From assembly GCF_014204415.1 (NCBI RefSeq), contig NZ_JACHLE010000003.1:1-64000 (forward strand): a stretch of DNA of 64,000 nt, given 5' to 3'. The position numbers and the translations under genes were made by a program. This stretch comes from Chryseobacterium defluvii. Lineage in GTDB: Bacteria > Bacteroidota > Bacteroidia > Flavobacteriales > Weeksellaceae. Below, one piece after another: positions 1-9,591 of this stretch. Within the stretch, counting starts at the first letter, position 1, and each line of letters begins with the position of its first letter. The notes under the pieces were generated by a model. That model was given only the letters and a program-made list of their open reading frames with translations. It did no database searches and had not been told where the DNA came from.

Positions 1-374
1 CCTGCTAAAAGAAAACCGCCTTCCTGAGTAGCTATTGTTGTCGCGAGAAAATCATGATTTTGTCCTGAAAGGTATTTTCCCCAAACCTCTTCGCCTTGTT
101 GGTTGAGTTTTACCAAATGGAAATCATAACCGTTGTTTTGTGTGGGAGGGTTAGAGGGTTGAGAGCCTAATGTGGAACTTCCTGCTCCCATCTTCTGACT
201 TCCAGCCTGAATGGAACTTCCCGTAACAAGATACTGATGATCAATCGTAGTAGTAACCTGGCTTAAAAAATCCTGGGTACCGGATCTGATGTCTTTCTGC
301 CAGAAAATTTCCTGAGCAGATACATTCAGAAATACGTACATGAAAAGTACACTGAAGTAATTTTTTTTCATCAT
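1..374 (-). CDS. Secreted protein, N-terminal part only (runs off left edge)
   Basis: The frame is open from an ATG pair at 369-374 to the window edge, giving about 124 residues. The product begins with a Lys-rich stretch, a hydrophobic core and a NVSAQ cleavage-like site, so it is a Sec signal peptide. What follows (VTTTIDHQYLVTGSS, then LVKLNQQGEEVWGKYLSG and EGGFLLAG) resembles the repeated strands of large secreted flavobacterial proteins that often end in a type IX sorting domain; that end lies outside the window. It is co-directional with the FISUMP gene upstream of it. The specific function is unknown. Confidence 0.75.
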   Translation of the reverse strand, partial: MMKKNYFSVLFMYVFLNVSAQEIFWQKDIRSGTQDFLSQVTTTIDHQYLVTGSSIQAGSQKMGAGSSTLGSQPSNPPTQNNGYDFHLVKLNQQGEEVWGKYLSGQNHDFLATTIATQEGGFLLA

Positions 375-604
375 TTTATTTTTAGAATTTTAATCAAAAA
401 GAGGCTGTTTTAATTACTCTCATAAATCAGCTTCAAATCTATGCTAAACTTAAAACCTGATGAAATGAAATACATTACAAATTTATAAATTTGTAATATA
501 TGTTATAAATTTAAAAGATCTATATATTTTAAAACCAATATGTTAACCCAAACATAAACAGAGACCTAAAAAAGTCTCTGCTATCCAATCAAATATAAAC
601 GGAA

Positions 605-1636
605 TTAGTTTTTAATAATTTTTTTGGATACAATTTGTCCGTTCTTTAATACTATAGTTACAATATATACTCCGTTCGGAAGTTCTTGCATATCAATCCT
701 GTTACCGGAAAAACCGGTTTTCACTTCCTGCCCTGCTATATTGTTCACCTGTATGGCCTCGATCGCCTCATTGGTTTTAAAGTAAAGTATTCCGTTTGTA
801 GGGTTAGGATAAATTCCCGGCTCATTAAGCTTTATATCGGTAGTACCCAAAGCTGCAAGATCCTTAATACATCTTACCGACGCTCCCTGTCCTCGTGGGG
901 CTCCGGAAGACGGATTTGCCGTGGTCGTTCCTACATACAGGTATTTTCCACCTGTAGTAGCAACATCTGAACTCCAGTAATACCCTCTTTGTCCAACAAA
1001 TGTAAATGAGCCTGTTGACCCACTCCTATATCCTCCGGCAGGTAATTTGAGATGACTCCCATAAGCAGAAACCGGGTTATTAATTCCTTCTGATCCCACC
1101 AGAACATTCCAGTCCGATTGTGAAGGCATTCTCCATCCCTGGCCTATTGCTTTGCACGGATCTGCTCCGTTGACAGAAGTGACCACTCCTGCATTTTCTG
1201 CTGTCCATTGATCTCCTGATCCATTGGATGACCACCATGAATCCGGGCTGCTTCCGGTTATAAATGAATTGATCCCGGCCAATCCGTCCGGTGTATTTGA
1301 TGACGGGACTGCCGATGTAGAGGAATTCCTCAGCTGATGCCCGTCATCCCACCTTCCCCACTGAAACAGATCTCCGTAAGAGTCTGCATCCGTCATCGAA
1401 ACCGATACCTGAGAGCTTCCCAGATTCTGTTGTAACCAGACTTTGTTATCTGCACCCCTTACTGTAGTATAGGCAACTGTCTGGCCTCTGTAACTGAATG
1501 TCACACATCCTACATCTCCCGGATTATTTCCCGGATCTGTATTACTACAAGTCTGCTGGGCAGATATATTTATTACAGATAATAATGCTGTCAGCATTCC
1601 TATTTTCTTCATCATAGTATATAAATTTTTGAACAT
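605..1636 (-). CDS. FISUMP-domain secreted protein with T9SS sorting tail
   Basis: The 343-residue product has a signal peptide (hydrophobic residues about 12-26, ending INISAQ), then a Fibrobacter succinogenes major paralogous domain (FISUMP, TIGR02145 type). The domain shows in WLQQNLG, FQWGRWDDGHQ, GWRMPSQSDWNVL, LPAGGYRSGSTG, YYWSSD and the closing VRCIKD. The last 75 residues (IYPNPTNGILYF to VSKKIIKN) are a typical type A C-terminal sorting domain for the type IX secretion system, so export to the cell surface is expected. FISUMP domains are probably adhesive or carbohydrate-related but have no proven activity. An upstream in-frame ATG at MFKN and a second at MMKK are both possible starts. 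Confidence 0.85.
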   Translation of the reverse strand: MFKNLYTMMKKIGMLTALLSVINISAQQTCSNTDPGNNPGDVGCVTFSYRGQTVAYTTVRGADNKVWLQQNLGSSQVSVSMTDADSYGDLFQWGRWDDGHQLRNSSTSAVPSSNTPDGLAGINSFITGSSPDSWWSSNGSGDQWTAENAGVVTSVNGADPCKAIGQGWRMPSQSDWNVLVGSEGINNPVSAYGSHLKLPAGGYRSGSTGSFTFVGQRGYYWSSDVATTGGKYLYVGTTTANPSSGAPRGQGASVRCIKDLAALGTTDIKLNEPGIYPNPTNGILYFKTNEAIEAIQVNNIAGQEVKTGFSGNRIDMQELPNGVYIVTIVLKNGQIVSKKIIKN

Positions 1637-1785
1637 TTTTAATATTATTTTTATTTATTCTAAATTTAATTTAATTTTGCGCGAAATTAGCTGACTTTAT
1701 TAATCAGGAGTTATCATTTCCAAACTTTTTGTTATCAAAGTCAGGTTGCATTTCAAATAGTACCAACCGCAATACAACAGGCTGC

Positions 1786-2655
1786 ATGAAGAATCAATAC
1801 GATAAAGACACTTTATTCCGTTCCGAAGATATCAGCATCATATTGCAGGAAAACCTATTGCCTGAGGAGGATTCAAAAGCTTATATTGCAGAGGACAGGA
1901 CAAGTTTTAACATCCTTTTTCTATTGAGCCACGATATTCATTTAGTAGCTAAGGATTGTGATACAGAATTTATTTTCAAAAAAAACCAATATATTCTCCA
2001 TTATTCCTCCGAAGGTAATACGGCGGAATTAAGAACCAAAAGCCGGGACGCTTTACAATATCTTCAAATCCGGATTACCTATCAGTATATATACAGTCTT
2101 ATTAATCCGGGACTCAGCCATGAAAGCAAAGAGATTCTGGAAAATATGGTCAGAAATAATTTTATTTTTCTTCATAGGGAAGCCCCGCCTTATATGACTG
2201 CTGAAATGCACCTGATCGTAAAGGAAATCATAAATTCTTCTAAAAAAGGACTGCTTCAGAGGCTATTCATTGAAGCCAAAGTAATCAAACTTATCATCCT
2301 GATCATTGAACAGTTTAATGAAAAAAAAATTCCCGAAATTTCTTCAAAAACTTCTTCAGCTATTAAAAAAATTGTGGATGAAAATTATCACAGGAATATA
2401 AGGATTGAAGAAATAGCCCAAATAATCGGTATCAATCCCAACAAGGTAAGAAAGGAATTCAAATCCCGGTATAAAATAACTCTGAGTGATTATATTTCGG
2501 AAGTAAGAATGCTTAAGGCCAAAAAGCTGGTGGTCAACAAGAATATGATGATCAAGGAAATTGCCATTGAATGCGGCTATGAGTATGTACAGAACTTCAC
2601 GAGGGCATTTAAGAAGAAATTCGGGGTTTCTCCGGAGCAACTAAGGAATAGATAA
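1786..2655 (+). CDS. AraC-family transcriptional regulator
   Basis: The ATG at 1786 (MKNQYDKDTLF) is preferred over a TTG at 1729, giving 289 residues. The C-terminal 100 residues form the double helix-turn-helix of AraC/XylS proteins, with IRIEEIAQIIGINPNKVRKEF as first unit and IKEIAIECGYEYVQNFTRAFKKKFG as second, closing with the usual FGVSPEQLR. The N-terminal 180 residues are a divergent sensor domain with no recognisable ligand motif. It is divergent from the FISUMP gene, with about 150 bp between them, so it could regulate that secreted protein; this is inference from position only. Confidence 0.88.
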   Translation: MKNQYDKDTLFRSEDISIILQENLLPEEDSKAYIAEDRTSFNILFLLSHDIHLVAKDCDTEFIFKKNQYILHYSSEGNTAELRTKSRDALQYLQIRITYQYIYSLINPGLSHESKEILENMVRNNFIFLHREAPPYMTAEMHLIVKEIINSSKKGLLQRLFIEAKVIKLIILIIEQFNEKKIPEISSKTSSAIKKIVDENYHRNIRIEEIAQIIGINPNKVRKEFKSRYKITLSDYISEVRMLKAKKLVVNKNMMIKEIAIECGYEYVQNFTRAFKKKFGVSPEQLRNR

Positions 2656-2663
2656 AAACAAAA

Positions 2664-2685
2664 AACCACTTATTACTAAGTGGTT
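2664..2685 (+). terminator. Hairpin after the AraC gene
   Basis: Nine-base arms AACCACTTA and TAAGTGGTT enclose a 4-base loop just after the stop codon; the T-rich tract after it is weak (TTGTTTTGCTTT). Confidence 0.6.
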
Positions 2686-2750
2686 CATATATGTTGTTTT
2701 GCTTTGATATTGCTTTTTCAGAATTCAGGTGAAAAAGCAATGACAATCAA

Positions 2751-3029
2751 TTAATGATGATGTCCGTGATCGTGAATGAAAGGCCCGTTACCTTTAGGCT
2801 CGTTATAAATAACTTCAGCTCCTTTCTGCTCATAAATATATTTTCTTCTGATATCTTCCGGGTCAAAAGGTTTTACTTTTCCGAAATATTCTTTTAAGCC
2901 TTCCGTCAGCCATAATGGAATAACAAATCCGAAAAACATAAAAATACACCAGAAGCCTACCAGGAACATTGTAATGAAATAGATGGTCCAAAGGAACTGA
3001 TAAAACGGCCAAAATGCTGATAACATCAT
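2751..3029 (-). CDS. Small two-span membrane protein, His-rich tail
   Basis: The 92-residue product has a long hydrophobic N-terminal half that can form two membrane spans (about residues 4-22 and 24-42), followed by a charged cytoplasmic or periplasmic part and a His-rich end (HDHGHHH) that could bind metal. It stands alone between the AraC gene and fumarase. I do not recognise a family; similar short proteins of this kind are common in flavobacteria. The two leading Met codons leave a one-residue uncertainty in the start. Confidence 0.65.
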   Translation of the reverse strand: MMLSAFWPFYQFLWTIYFITMFLVGFWCIFMFFGFVIPLWLTEGLKEYFGKVKPFDPEDIRRKYIYEQKGAEVIYNEPKGNGPFIHDHGHHH

Positions 3030-3176
3030 TTTTCTTAAAGATTTTAGGCAAAAATAGAACTTTTTTCTTTTTTACACAAAAGATCAAAGCCCTATTTTTA
3101 TAATTTATTTTAATTTTAAACTAATAATCAGAAGCCAGATTTTAGACTTACCGTTATTATGTGAATATCATAAATA

Positions 3177-4784
3177 TTAATGGGCCAGGTCTGCAAAGAA
3201 GTCATTTCCTTTGTCATCCGTAATAATGAACGCCGGAAAATCCTTTACTTCGATCTTTCTCACCGCTTCCATTCCTAATTCCGGGAAGTCCACAACCTCT
3301 ACGGACAGGATATTTTCTTTTGCCAGAATAGCAGCCGGGCCTCCGATGGATCCTAAATAAAAACCTCCATATTTATGACAAGCATCAGCCACGTCTTTGC
3401 TTCTGTTTCCTTTGGCCAGCATGATCATACTTCCACCGTGGCTTTGAAACTCGTCTACATAAACATCCATTCTTCCGGCCGTTGTAGGACCAAAGCTTCC
3501 TGAAGCCATCCCTTCCGGGGTTTTCGCAGGGCCTGCATAATAAACAGGGTGATTTTTGAAATATTCAGGCATTGGTTTTCCGCTGTCGATCAGCTCTTTG
3601 ATCTTAGCGTGGGCAATATCTCTTGCAACGATCAGGGTTCCGTTTAATTTTAGCCTGGTTTTGATCGGATATTTTGAAAGCTCAGCTAAAATTTCAGGCA
3701 TAGGCCTGTTCAGATTAACCTCAATGGCTTCTTCAAGATGCGGCGGTGTATCCGGTAAGAATCTTTTCGGGTTTTCTTCCAATTGCTCAAGGAAAATACC
3801 TTCTTTCGTTATTTTTCCTTTGATATTTCTGTCTGCTGAACAGGAAACACCCATTCCTACAGGACAGGAAGCTGCGTGACGGGGCAATCTGATCACCCTT
3901 ACATCATGCGTCAGGTATTTGCCTCCAAACTGTGCTCCGATGGCACTTTCCTGGCAGATCTTCTGGACTTTTGCTTCCCATTCCAGGTCTCTGAAAGCCT
4001 GTCCCGCTTCATTTCCTTCCGTTGGAAGATTATCGTAGTATTTTGCCGATGCCTTTTTTACGGCCGCCAGATTCGCTTCTGCTGAAGTTCCTCCGATCAC
4101 CAAAGCTAAGTGATATGGCGGGCAGGCTGAAGTCCCTAAATCTGAAATTTTCTCTTTGATAAATTCTTCAAGAGATTTTTCGTTCAGTAAAGACTTGGTC
4201 TTCTGGTATAAGAAGGTTTTGTTGGCAGAGCCGCCTCCTTTTGTCAGGAATAAAAATTCGTAATAGTCTCCTTTTTTGGCATAGATATCGATCTGTGCCG
4301 GAAGATTGGATCCGGAATTCTTCTCATCAAACATCGTCAAGGGAACTACCTGAGAATATCTTAAGTTTCTTTTCTGATAGGTATTGTAAATTCCTCGGCT
4401 TAAATATTCCCCATCGTCTGCACCTGTATATACATTCTCTCCTTTCTTACCCATTACGATCGCAGTTCCGGTGTCCTGGCAGGAAGGTAAGGCCCCTTCC
4501 GCAGCCACTGCAGCATTCTGCAATAGGTTATAGGCAACGAATCTATCATTATCGGTAGCTTCAGGATCATCAATAATTCTTCTGAGACTTTCCAGGTGAG
4601 AAGAACGTAGCATAAAGGACACATCCGCCATAGCTTCTTCGGCTAAAAGCTCCAGCCCCTTCGGGTCTATGGTTAAGATTTCCCTGTCCCCCAGTTTTTC
4701 AACTTTTACGTACTCCGAAGTAAGCTTCTTATAAGCCGTATCGTCTTTCCGGATCGGATACGGATCCTGATATCTAAATTCCAT
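3177..4784 (-). CDS. fumA: Class I (iron-sulfur) fumarate hydratase
   Basis: The 535-residue product is full length for the fused alpha/beta class I fumarases, which interconvert fumarate and malate with a 4Fe-4S cluster in the TCA cycle. The cluster cysteines are visible in SCQDTGTA (about residue 101), in GTSACPPYH and in [12 protein letters not shown]. The C-terminal beta part carries [26 protein letters not shown]. The class II enzyme fumC follows on the other strand, so the cell has both an oxygen-sensitive and a stable enzyme. Expression is probably monocistronic, divergent from fumC across the 4.8-5.1 kb repeat-bearing spacer. Confidence 0.95.
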   Translation of the reverse strand: MEFRYQDPYPIRKDDTAYKKLTSEYVKVEKLGDREILTIDPKGLELLAEEAMADVSFMLRSSHLESLRRIIDDPEATDNDRFVAYNLLQNAAVAAEGALPSCQDTGTAIVMGKKGENVYTGADDGEYLSRGIYNTYQKRNLRYSQVVPLTMFDEKNSGSNLPAQIDIYAKKGDYYEFLFLTKGGGSANKTFLYQKTKSLLNEKSLEEFIKEKISDLGTSACPPYHLALVIGGTSAEANLAAVKKASAKYYDNLPTEGNEAGQAFRDLEWEAKVQKICQESAIGAQFGGKYLTHDVRVIRLPRHAASCPVGMGVSCSADRNIKGKITKEGIFLEQLEENPKRFLPDTPPHLEEAIEVNLNRPMPEILAELSKYPIKTRLKLNGTLIVARDIAHAKIKELIDSGKPMPEYFKNHPVYYAGPAKTPEGMASGSFGPTTAGRMDVYVDEFQSHGGSMIMLAKGNRSKDVADACHKYGGFYLGSIGGPAAILAKENILSVEVVDFPELGMEAVRKIEVKDFPAFIITDDKGNDFFADLAH

Positions 4785-4919
4785 TCAATTTTTCTTTGTG
4801 CAAAAATAAAACATACGCAAAAAACATGAGTAAAATCAGTCCGTTTCATTGATATTTATAATGATTATAAATTGCGGGGTTCTGAGTTTATAAGTAATTT
4901 TATAGAAACTAAATTAATT

Positions 4920-5074
4920 AACCACAAAAGTCCCAAAAGCTTTTGATAATAAATTTGAAAAATACTTTATACACTTAAGTTTTTGAAGTTTAATAGTTTG
5001 AAAATAAGAAGTTTATATAAAAAAAGAATTTAAAGCTGAAGAATTTAAATAAAACTTTTGCGCCTTTTGTGGTT
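4920..5074. repeat. Dyad intergenic repeat, family A, copy 1
   Basis: This 155-bp element begins AACCACAAAAG and ends CTTTTGTGGTT, perfect 11-base terminal inverted repeats. Inside is CACTTAAGTTT and AT-rich DNA with no gene. A second copy lies at 6521-6655, on the other side of fumC. The form is that of a MITE or REP-like element; it fills most of the fumA-fumC spacer. Confidence 0.75.
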
Positions 5075-5107
5075 TAAGAATAAACTGAAATAAAAATTTC
5101 AATCACA

Positions 5108-6502
5108 ATGAATTACAGAATAGAAAAAGACACGATGGGAGAAGTTAAGGTTCCTGCAGACAAATTCTGGGGAGCTCAGACCGAACGTTCCAGAAATAAT
5201 TTTAAAATAGGACCGGAAGGCTCTATGCCGCATGAGATCATTGAGGCTTTTGCTTATTTAAAAAAGGCAGCAGCCTATACCAATACAGATCTGGGTGTCC
5301 TTTCTGCTGAAAAGAGGGATATGATCGCTAAAGTATGTGATGAGATCCTGGAAGGAAAACTGAATGACCAGTTCCCGCTGGTGATCTGGCAGACCGGCTC
5401 AGGAACGCAAACTAATATGAATATGAATGAAGTGATCTCTAATAAAGCGCATGTCAATAATGGCGGAGTCTTAGGAGACTCATCTGAAATTCATCCGAAT
5501 GATGATGTGAATAAGTCCCAGTCTTCCAATGACACCTATCCTACGGCAATGCATATTGCAGCTTATAAAAAAATAGTGGAAATCACTATTCCAGCCGTGG
5601 AAAAGCTTAAAAACACATTAGCAGAAAAGGCAAATACCTTTAAAGATATTGTAAAGATCGGAAGAACGCATTTGATGGATGCGACTCCTCTAACTTTGGG
5701 ACAGGAATTTTCCGGTTATGTTGCCCAATTGGAATTCGGATTGAGAGCATTAAAGAATACGCTGCCTCATTTAGCTGAACTGGCTTTGGGAGGTACCGCA
5801 GTAGGAACAGGGTTAAATACGCCATTAGGCTATGATGTGAAAGTGGCAGAGTATATTGCGAAATTCACCAGTCATCCTTTTGTAACAGCTGAAAATAAAT
5901 TTGAAGCACTTGCAGCACACGATGCGATTGTGGAATCTCACGGGGCTTTAAAACAGTTGGCGGTTTCTTTATTTAAAATTGCACAGGATATCAGGTTGCT
6001 GGCTTCCGGCCCGCGTTCCGGGATCGGGGAAATTTATATTCCTGAAAATGAGCCGGGATCTTCCATCATGCCGGGAAAAGTGAATCCTACTCAAAACGAA
6101 GCATTAACAATGGTCTGTGCCCAGGTTTTAGGGAATGATACCACGATCTCTTTCGCAGGAACCCAGGGAAATTATGAGCTGAATGTCTTCAAACCCGTGA
6201 TGGCTTACAATTTCTTACAGTCTGCCCAATTAATTGCTGATGCATGCGTTTCATTCAATGATCATTGTGCCATAGGAATTGAGCCTAATCATGAAAGAAT
6301 TAAAGAGCTGGTAGACAAATCCCTGATGCTGGTGACGGCTCTGAACACTCATATCGGATACGAAAATGCTGCTAAAATTGCCAAAACCGCCCACAAAAAC
6401 GGAACTACACTGAAAGAAGAGGCTGCTAATTTAGGACTGGTAACTCCTGAACAGTTCGATGAATGGGTGAAACCTGAGGATATGGTAGGAAGTTTGAAAT
6501 GA
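5108..6502 (+). CDS. fumC: Class II fumarate hydratase
   Basis: The 464-residue product is the normal length for the heat-stable, cofactor-free fumarase of the aspartase/fumarase superfamily. It has [13 protein letters not shown] at the N-terminus, the [10 protein letters not shown] and [13 protein letters not shown] substrate motifs, [17 protein letters not shown], and the signature [11 protein letters not shown]. It catalyses fumarate to malate in the TCA cycle. The gene ends in TGA, used here as a genuine stop, which contrasts with the TGA use in the island genes. It is flanked on both sides by family A repeats. Confidence 0.97.
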   Translation: MNYRIEKDTMGEVKVPADKFWGAQTERSRNNFKIGPEGSMPHEIIEAFAYLKKAAAYTNTDLGVLSAEKRDMIAKVCDEILEGKLNDQFPLVIWQTGSGTQTNMNMNEVISNKAHVNNGGVLGDSSEIHPNDDVNKSQSSNDTYPTAMHIAAYKKIVEITIPAVEKLKNTLAEKANTFKDIVKIGRTHLMDATPLTLGQEFSGYVAQLEFGLRALKNTLPHLAELALGGTAVGTGLNTPLGYDVKVAEYIAKFTSHPFVTAENKFEALAAHDAIVESHGALKQLAVSLFKIAQDIRLLASGPRSGIGEIYIPENEPGSSIMPGKVNPTQNEALTMVCAQVLGNDTTISFAGTQGNYELNVFKPVMAYNFLQSAQLIADACVSFNDHCAIGIEPNHERIKELVDKSLMLVTALNTHIGYENAAKIAKTAHKNGTTLKEEAANLGLVTPEQFDEWVKPEDMVGSLK

Positions 6503-6520
6503 TTTTGGTGAAAAATTTTT

Positions 6521-6655
6521 AACCACAAAAGTTACAAAGTTTTTTATAAAACACTTTAGGATACTTAAGTTTAAAGAAAATAATTGGAAAATAATAAGTT
6601 CACATAAGAAAAGATCTTCAAAACAAATATTCATTTTACGTGTTTGTGACCTTAT
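6521..6655. repeat. Dyad intergenic repeat, family A, copy 2
   Basis: It begins with the same AACCACAAAAG as copy 1 and shares the internal ACTTAAGTTT and AGTTCACATAAG-like segments, but the right end (GTGTTTGTGAC) has drifted from the perfect inverted repeat. It lies directly after fumC. Confidence 0.65.
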
Positions 6656-6695
6656 TTATTGATAATCATTCATAGGTTTATAGATGAGATGTTAT

Positions 6696-6728
6696 AAAAA
6701 ATCCCTGAAATTTCTTTCAGGGATTTTT
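6696..6728. terminator. Bidirectional terminator between fumC and the ABC gene
   Basis: AAAAATCCCTGAAA and its complement TTTCAGGGATTTTT form a strong stem with A and T tracts on both sides, lying between two convergent genes. Confidence 0.85.
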
Positions 6729-6735
6729 TTATTTG

Positions 6736-7458
6736 CTAATTATTAATTACCGGAGTATTTACCTGGTCTGCAAAATACTGCTCCAGCTCTCTCAATGTTT
6801 CAGGATTGGTTTTAATATCTTTTACAAGCAGTCCTTTGTTTACTACCACTATTCTGTTGCAGACTTCTGTAGTATGTGACAGATCATGGCTGGAAATAAG
6901 GAATGTTACTCCATCCTGTTTGGATAATTCTTTAATTAAATTTTTCAGTTTAATTTGTGTGGAAGGATCCAGATTGGCAAAAGGCTCATCCAGGATAATA
7001 ATCTCAGGATTTCCGATGATCGCTCCTACAATTCCCACTTTTTTCTGATTCCCTTTTGACAGATCACGGACATATTTCCCGGAATTTAAGATCTCCCCGT
7101 TAAACAGATCATGAAAAGGCTTTAGAAATTCGTCTACGGAAGCTTTGTTCTGTCCTCTCAGCTCCCCGATGAAATAGAAATATTCTTCCGGTGTGAGATA
7201 TCCTATCAGAAAGGTATCATCCACAAAAGCGGAAACTTTATTTTTCCAGGCTTCGGATTCATGTACTTTTATTCCGTCAATGCTTACAGACCCGGTTGTC
7301 GCCTGAATTAAATCCAGCATCAGGCTGAAAAGGGTGGTTTTCCCGGCGCCATTGTTCCCGACAAGGCCAAAGGTTTCCCCATTTGGGATCTCCAGGTGCT
7401 CAATATTAAGAACGGTTGCGTTTCCGTAGGTTTTGGATAAATTATGGATGGTAATCAT
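6736..7458 (-). CDS. ABC transporter ATP-binding protein
   Basis: Translation from ATG at 7458 (MITIHNLSKTYG) gives 240 residues; an earlier in-frame Met at 7482 would overlap the upstream gene, whose stop is at 7460. The nucleotide-binding domain has Walker A GNNGAGKT, Q-loop region, the signature LSKGNQKK and Walker B IIILDEPFANLDPS followed by the switch His in SSHDLSH. The LSKGNQ signature and small size fit exporter-type subunits. With the co-transcribed DUF5687 permease-like protein one base upstream, it should form an ABC-2-type exporter of unknown substrate in the inner membrane. Confidence 0.9.
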   Translation of the reverse strand: MITIHNLSKTYGNATVLNIEHLEIPNGETFGLVGNNGAGKTTLFSLMLDLIQATTGSVSIDGIKVHESEAWKNKVSAFVDDTFLIGYLTPEEYFYFIGELRGQNKASVDEFLKPFHDLFNGEILNSGKYVRDLSKGNQKKVGIVGAIIGNPEIIILDEPFANLDPSTQIKLKNLIKELSKQDGVTFLISSHDLSHTTEVCNRIVVVNKGLLVKDIKTNPETLRELEQYFADQVNTPVINN

Positions 7459-7459
7459 A

Positions 7460-8926
7460 TCAGTCTTTATTTTTAAAAGCATCTAATGTGCTGTATTTTT
7501 CTACTTTATAATGTCTTACAATAATATCAAAGATCTTTTCCCTCAGTAAAAACCCTGTTAATCCCAGGATAGCGATACTGATCACCCCGCCGGTCATCCC
7601 GAAAAAGTATTTTGAAGCTCCGAAAACAGCCATTGGCAAGAGCATTTTCGGAATGATCAGCAGCATGGCTTTCATATTGAAGCTTCCTTTCTGGCCAATT
7701 CTTTTTTCTTTGGAATTCAGGTCAATCTGGGTTTTATTGAAAGCCCCTGACCAGAGGGTAAACTGGGAATTCACCCCGATATTGTATAATCCCGCTGCAA
7801 AAAAGGTAACATACATTTCCCAGCCGAAATAGGCATAGAATATGGCAACCACCATTGAAAGCGCCGTTACAATATTGATCAGCCACCATTTGGCCTTCAA
7901 ATATTCTTTATAAGGGACATTAAGGGTCATCATCAGGGGATAATAAGAGCTGTCGAAGGCCGGAACCCTCTGACCGAACAAAAACTGGAATCCTCCGGTC
8001 ACAAATAATCCCATAAACATCATCATATAAGGTGTTTTATAAACCGGCGAGGTAAACATAAGCAATCCATAGAAGATAAAAAAGAAACTTCCGATCAGAA
8101 CATTTTTCGTCACCTTATTCCGTCTCAGCATTTTGATATCATTGTTAATGAAGGTTCCCAAAGCTCCATATTTATTCAGGAAGGTAATATTTTCTGTTTT
8201 ACCGACTGCTTTTTTCACTTCCAATCCCTGATCCAGATAAAATTCCTTATGTACCTGCTTAAAGCAAAGCCACCATAATCCTGAAAACAATACTACAGGC
8301 AATAAGACCCAATAAGGTTTCCCGTAAAAGCTGTAGAAGAATGATTCGGACCAGGATAATAAAGGAATAAAATTATAATAGGAAAGAAGGCCTGTGATGG
8401 TAAAAATACTTCCTATGATAATAGCAATGATTTCTTTATCATTAAAAAGTATATTAATAAAATTATTGAGGTAGAACAGCAAAGAAATACCTATAAACCA
8501 TGACAAAGTTCCCAGAAATCCATATCCGTTGTAAAGGGCTATGCAGGAAAAAGTGATGAAAAAGAACGAGTTCAGCCAGCTGAAAGGCGATAAAAAGGTC
8601 TTGATCAACATATAGTTGATGATCGTTTTCTTTGGGACACTTAAAGTCAGAAAGGGCTTGATGTTCTGTGTAGGCATCTCCTGCCAGATATATTTAAAGA
8701 TAAGATCTGCTGCCCAAAGAATGATCAGGTATTTGGATACCACCTTCAAAGGATCGGCATGCATTTTATTCTGTATCAGATAAAAAGCAGCAAATGCACC
8801 TCCTATGAGACACGCCACAAAATAAAGGATCCCCATGAAACGCAATATCTTCATGGCAAGATTGACCCCTACTGAGGTACCCCGGAAAAAACTTTTTATT
8901 TCGAGTCTCAGGAATTTTAAGAACAT
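7460..8926 (-). CDS. DUF5687-type ABC exporter membrane protein
   Basis: The 488-residue product has around ten hydrophobic segments spread over its length, starting with the basic LRLEIKSFFRG cytoplasmic end that typifies ABC-2 permease-like proteins. I recognise it as DUF5687, a Bacteroidota family found next to an ATP-binding gene. The ATPase gene follows immediately (one base between stop and start), so the two are translationally linked. The transported substrate cannot be told from sequence. Confidence 0.82.
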   Translation of the reverse strand: MFLKFLRLEIKSFFRGTSVGVNLAMKILRFMGILYFVACLIGGAFAAFYLIQNKMHADPLKVVSKYLIILWAADLIFKYIWQEMPTQNIKPFLTLSVPKKTIINYMLIKTFLSPFSWLNSFFFITFSCIALYNGYGFLGTLSWFIGISLLFYLNNFINILFNDKEIIAIIIGSIFTITGLLSYYNFIPLLSWSESFFYSFYGKPYWVLLPVVLFSGLWWLCFKQVHKEFYLDQGLEVKKAVGKTENITFLNKYGALGTFINNDIKMLRRNKVTKNVLIGSFFFIFYGLLMFTSPVYKTPYMMMFMGLFVTGGFQFLFGQRVPAFDSSYYPLMMTLNVPYKEYLKAKWWLINIVTALSMVVAIFYAYFGWEMYVTFFAAGLYNIGVNSQFTLWSGAFNKTQIDLNSKEKRIGQKGSFNMKAMLLIIPKMLLPMAVFGASKYFFGMTGGVISIAILGLTGFLLREKIFDIIVRHYKVEKYSTLDAFKNKD

Positions 8927-9005
8927 ATTTTCGTTTTCTACATTAGTAAGCAGAATACAAAAGATGTTACAGGTTTTATTTAAAAGGAAAAAGAGATCTT
9001 AAAAA

Positions 9006-9578
9006 CTAATATCTTCTATAACTATAATCTACAAACAAATATTGGGTTTTGTTTTTTTCTTCCGGATTTGGAATAAGATATACAAAAGAGAGTTTTTTTA
9101 CAGAAAAATCATCTTTGATCGTCAATATGTTACTGATCTGCCTACCATAATCATTCTCATTTTCGGGCGATTCTGTCATGATATTTGAAGCATAGCCTTC
9201 AAATTTTGTATAAAGTCTGGTATATTCCTCAATCAAATCATCATAGTTTTGAAAAGCCAGCCTTAAAAATACGCTGTGTCTTCCCAGTTCCACCTCATAA
9301 TTCTTCTGTTCGATCCTGACCTCTCCATTTAAAAGCTTTGAACTGATTCTGTCATCTTTTTGAAAATCTGCAATATAAATGGTAATGGGTTCCCCGGTTT
9401 GTTCCTGTTTTCTTAAAAATTTTTCAAATTTAAGAGGCAATCCTATAATCATCTTTTCAGGTTTGCTCTCTACATTCAATCCTAAGAATAAACTATTCAG
9501 GTCACTTTTAACATCATCCTGCGCGAATAGAACAATGCTTAAAAAAGTAAAAACAAGAGTAAATGAAAATCTCCTCAT
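9006..9578 (-). CDS. Exported protein of unknown function after recN
   Basis: The start is taken at MRRFSFTLVFTFLSIVLFAQ (9578) because this is a clear signal peptide and because longer readings overlap recN, which ends at 9592. The 190-residue product is mature from QDDVKSDL and has no catalytic motif I know; it contains a central beta-rich part (ITIYIADFQKDDRISS) and ends in YLFVDYSYRRY. It is probably the last gene of the porD-recN unit (13 bp spacing). Function unknown. Confidence 0.75.
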   Translation of the reverse strand: MRRFSFTLVFTFLSIVLFAQDDVKSDLNSLFLGLNVESKPEKMIIGLPLKFEKFLRKQEQTGEPITIYIADFQKDDRISSKLLNGEVRIEQKNYEVELGRHSVFLRLAFQNYDDLIEEYTRLYTKFEGYASNIMTESPENENDYGRQISNILTIKDDFSVKKLSFVYLIPNPEEKNKTQYLFVDYSYRRY

Positions 9579-9591
9579 AGTATTTAAATGA

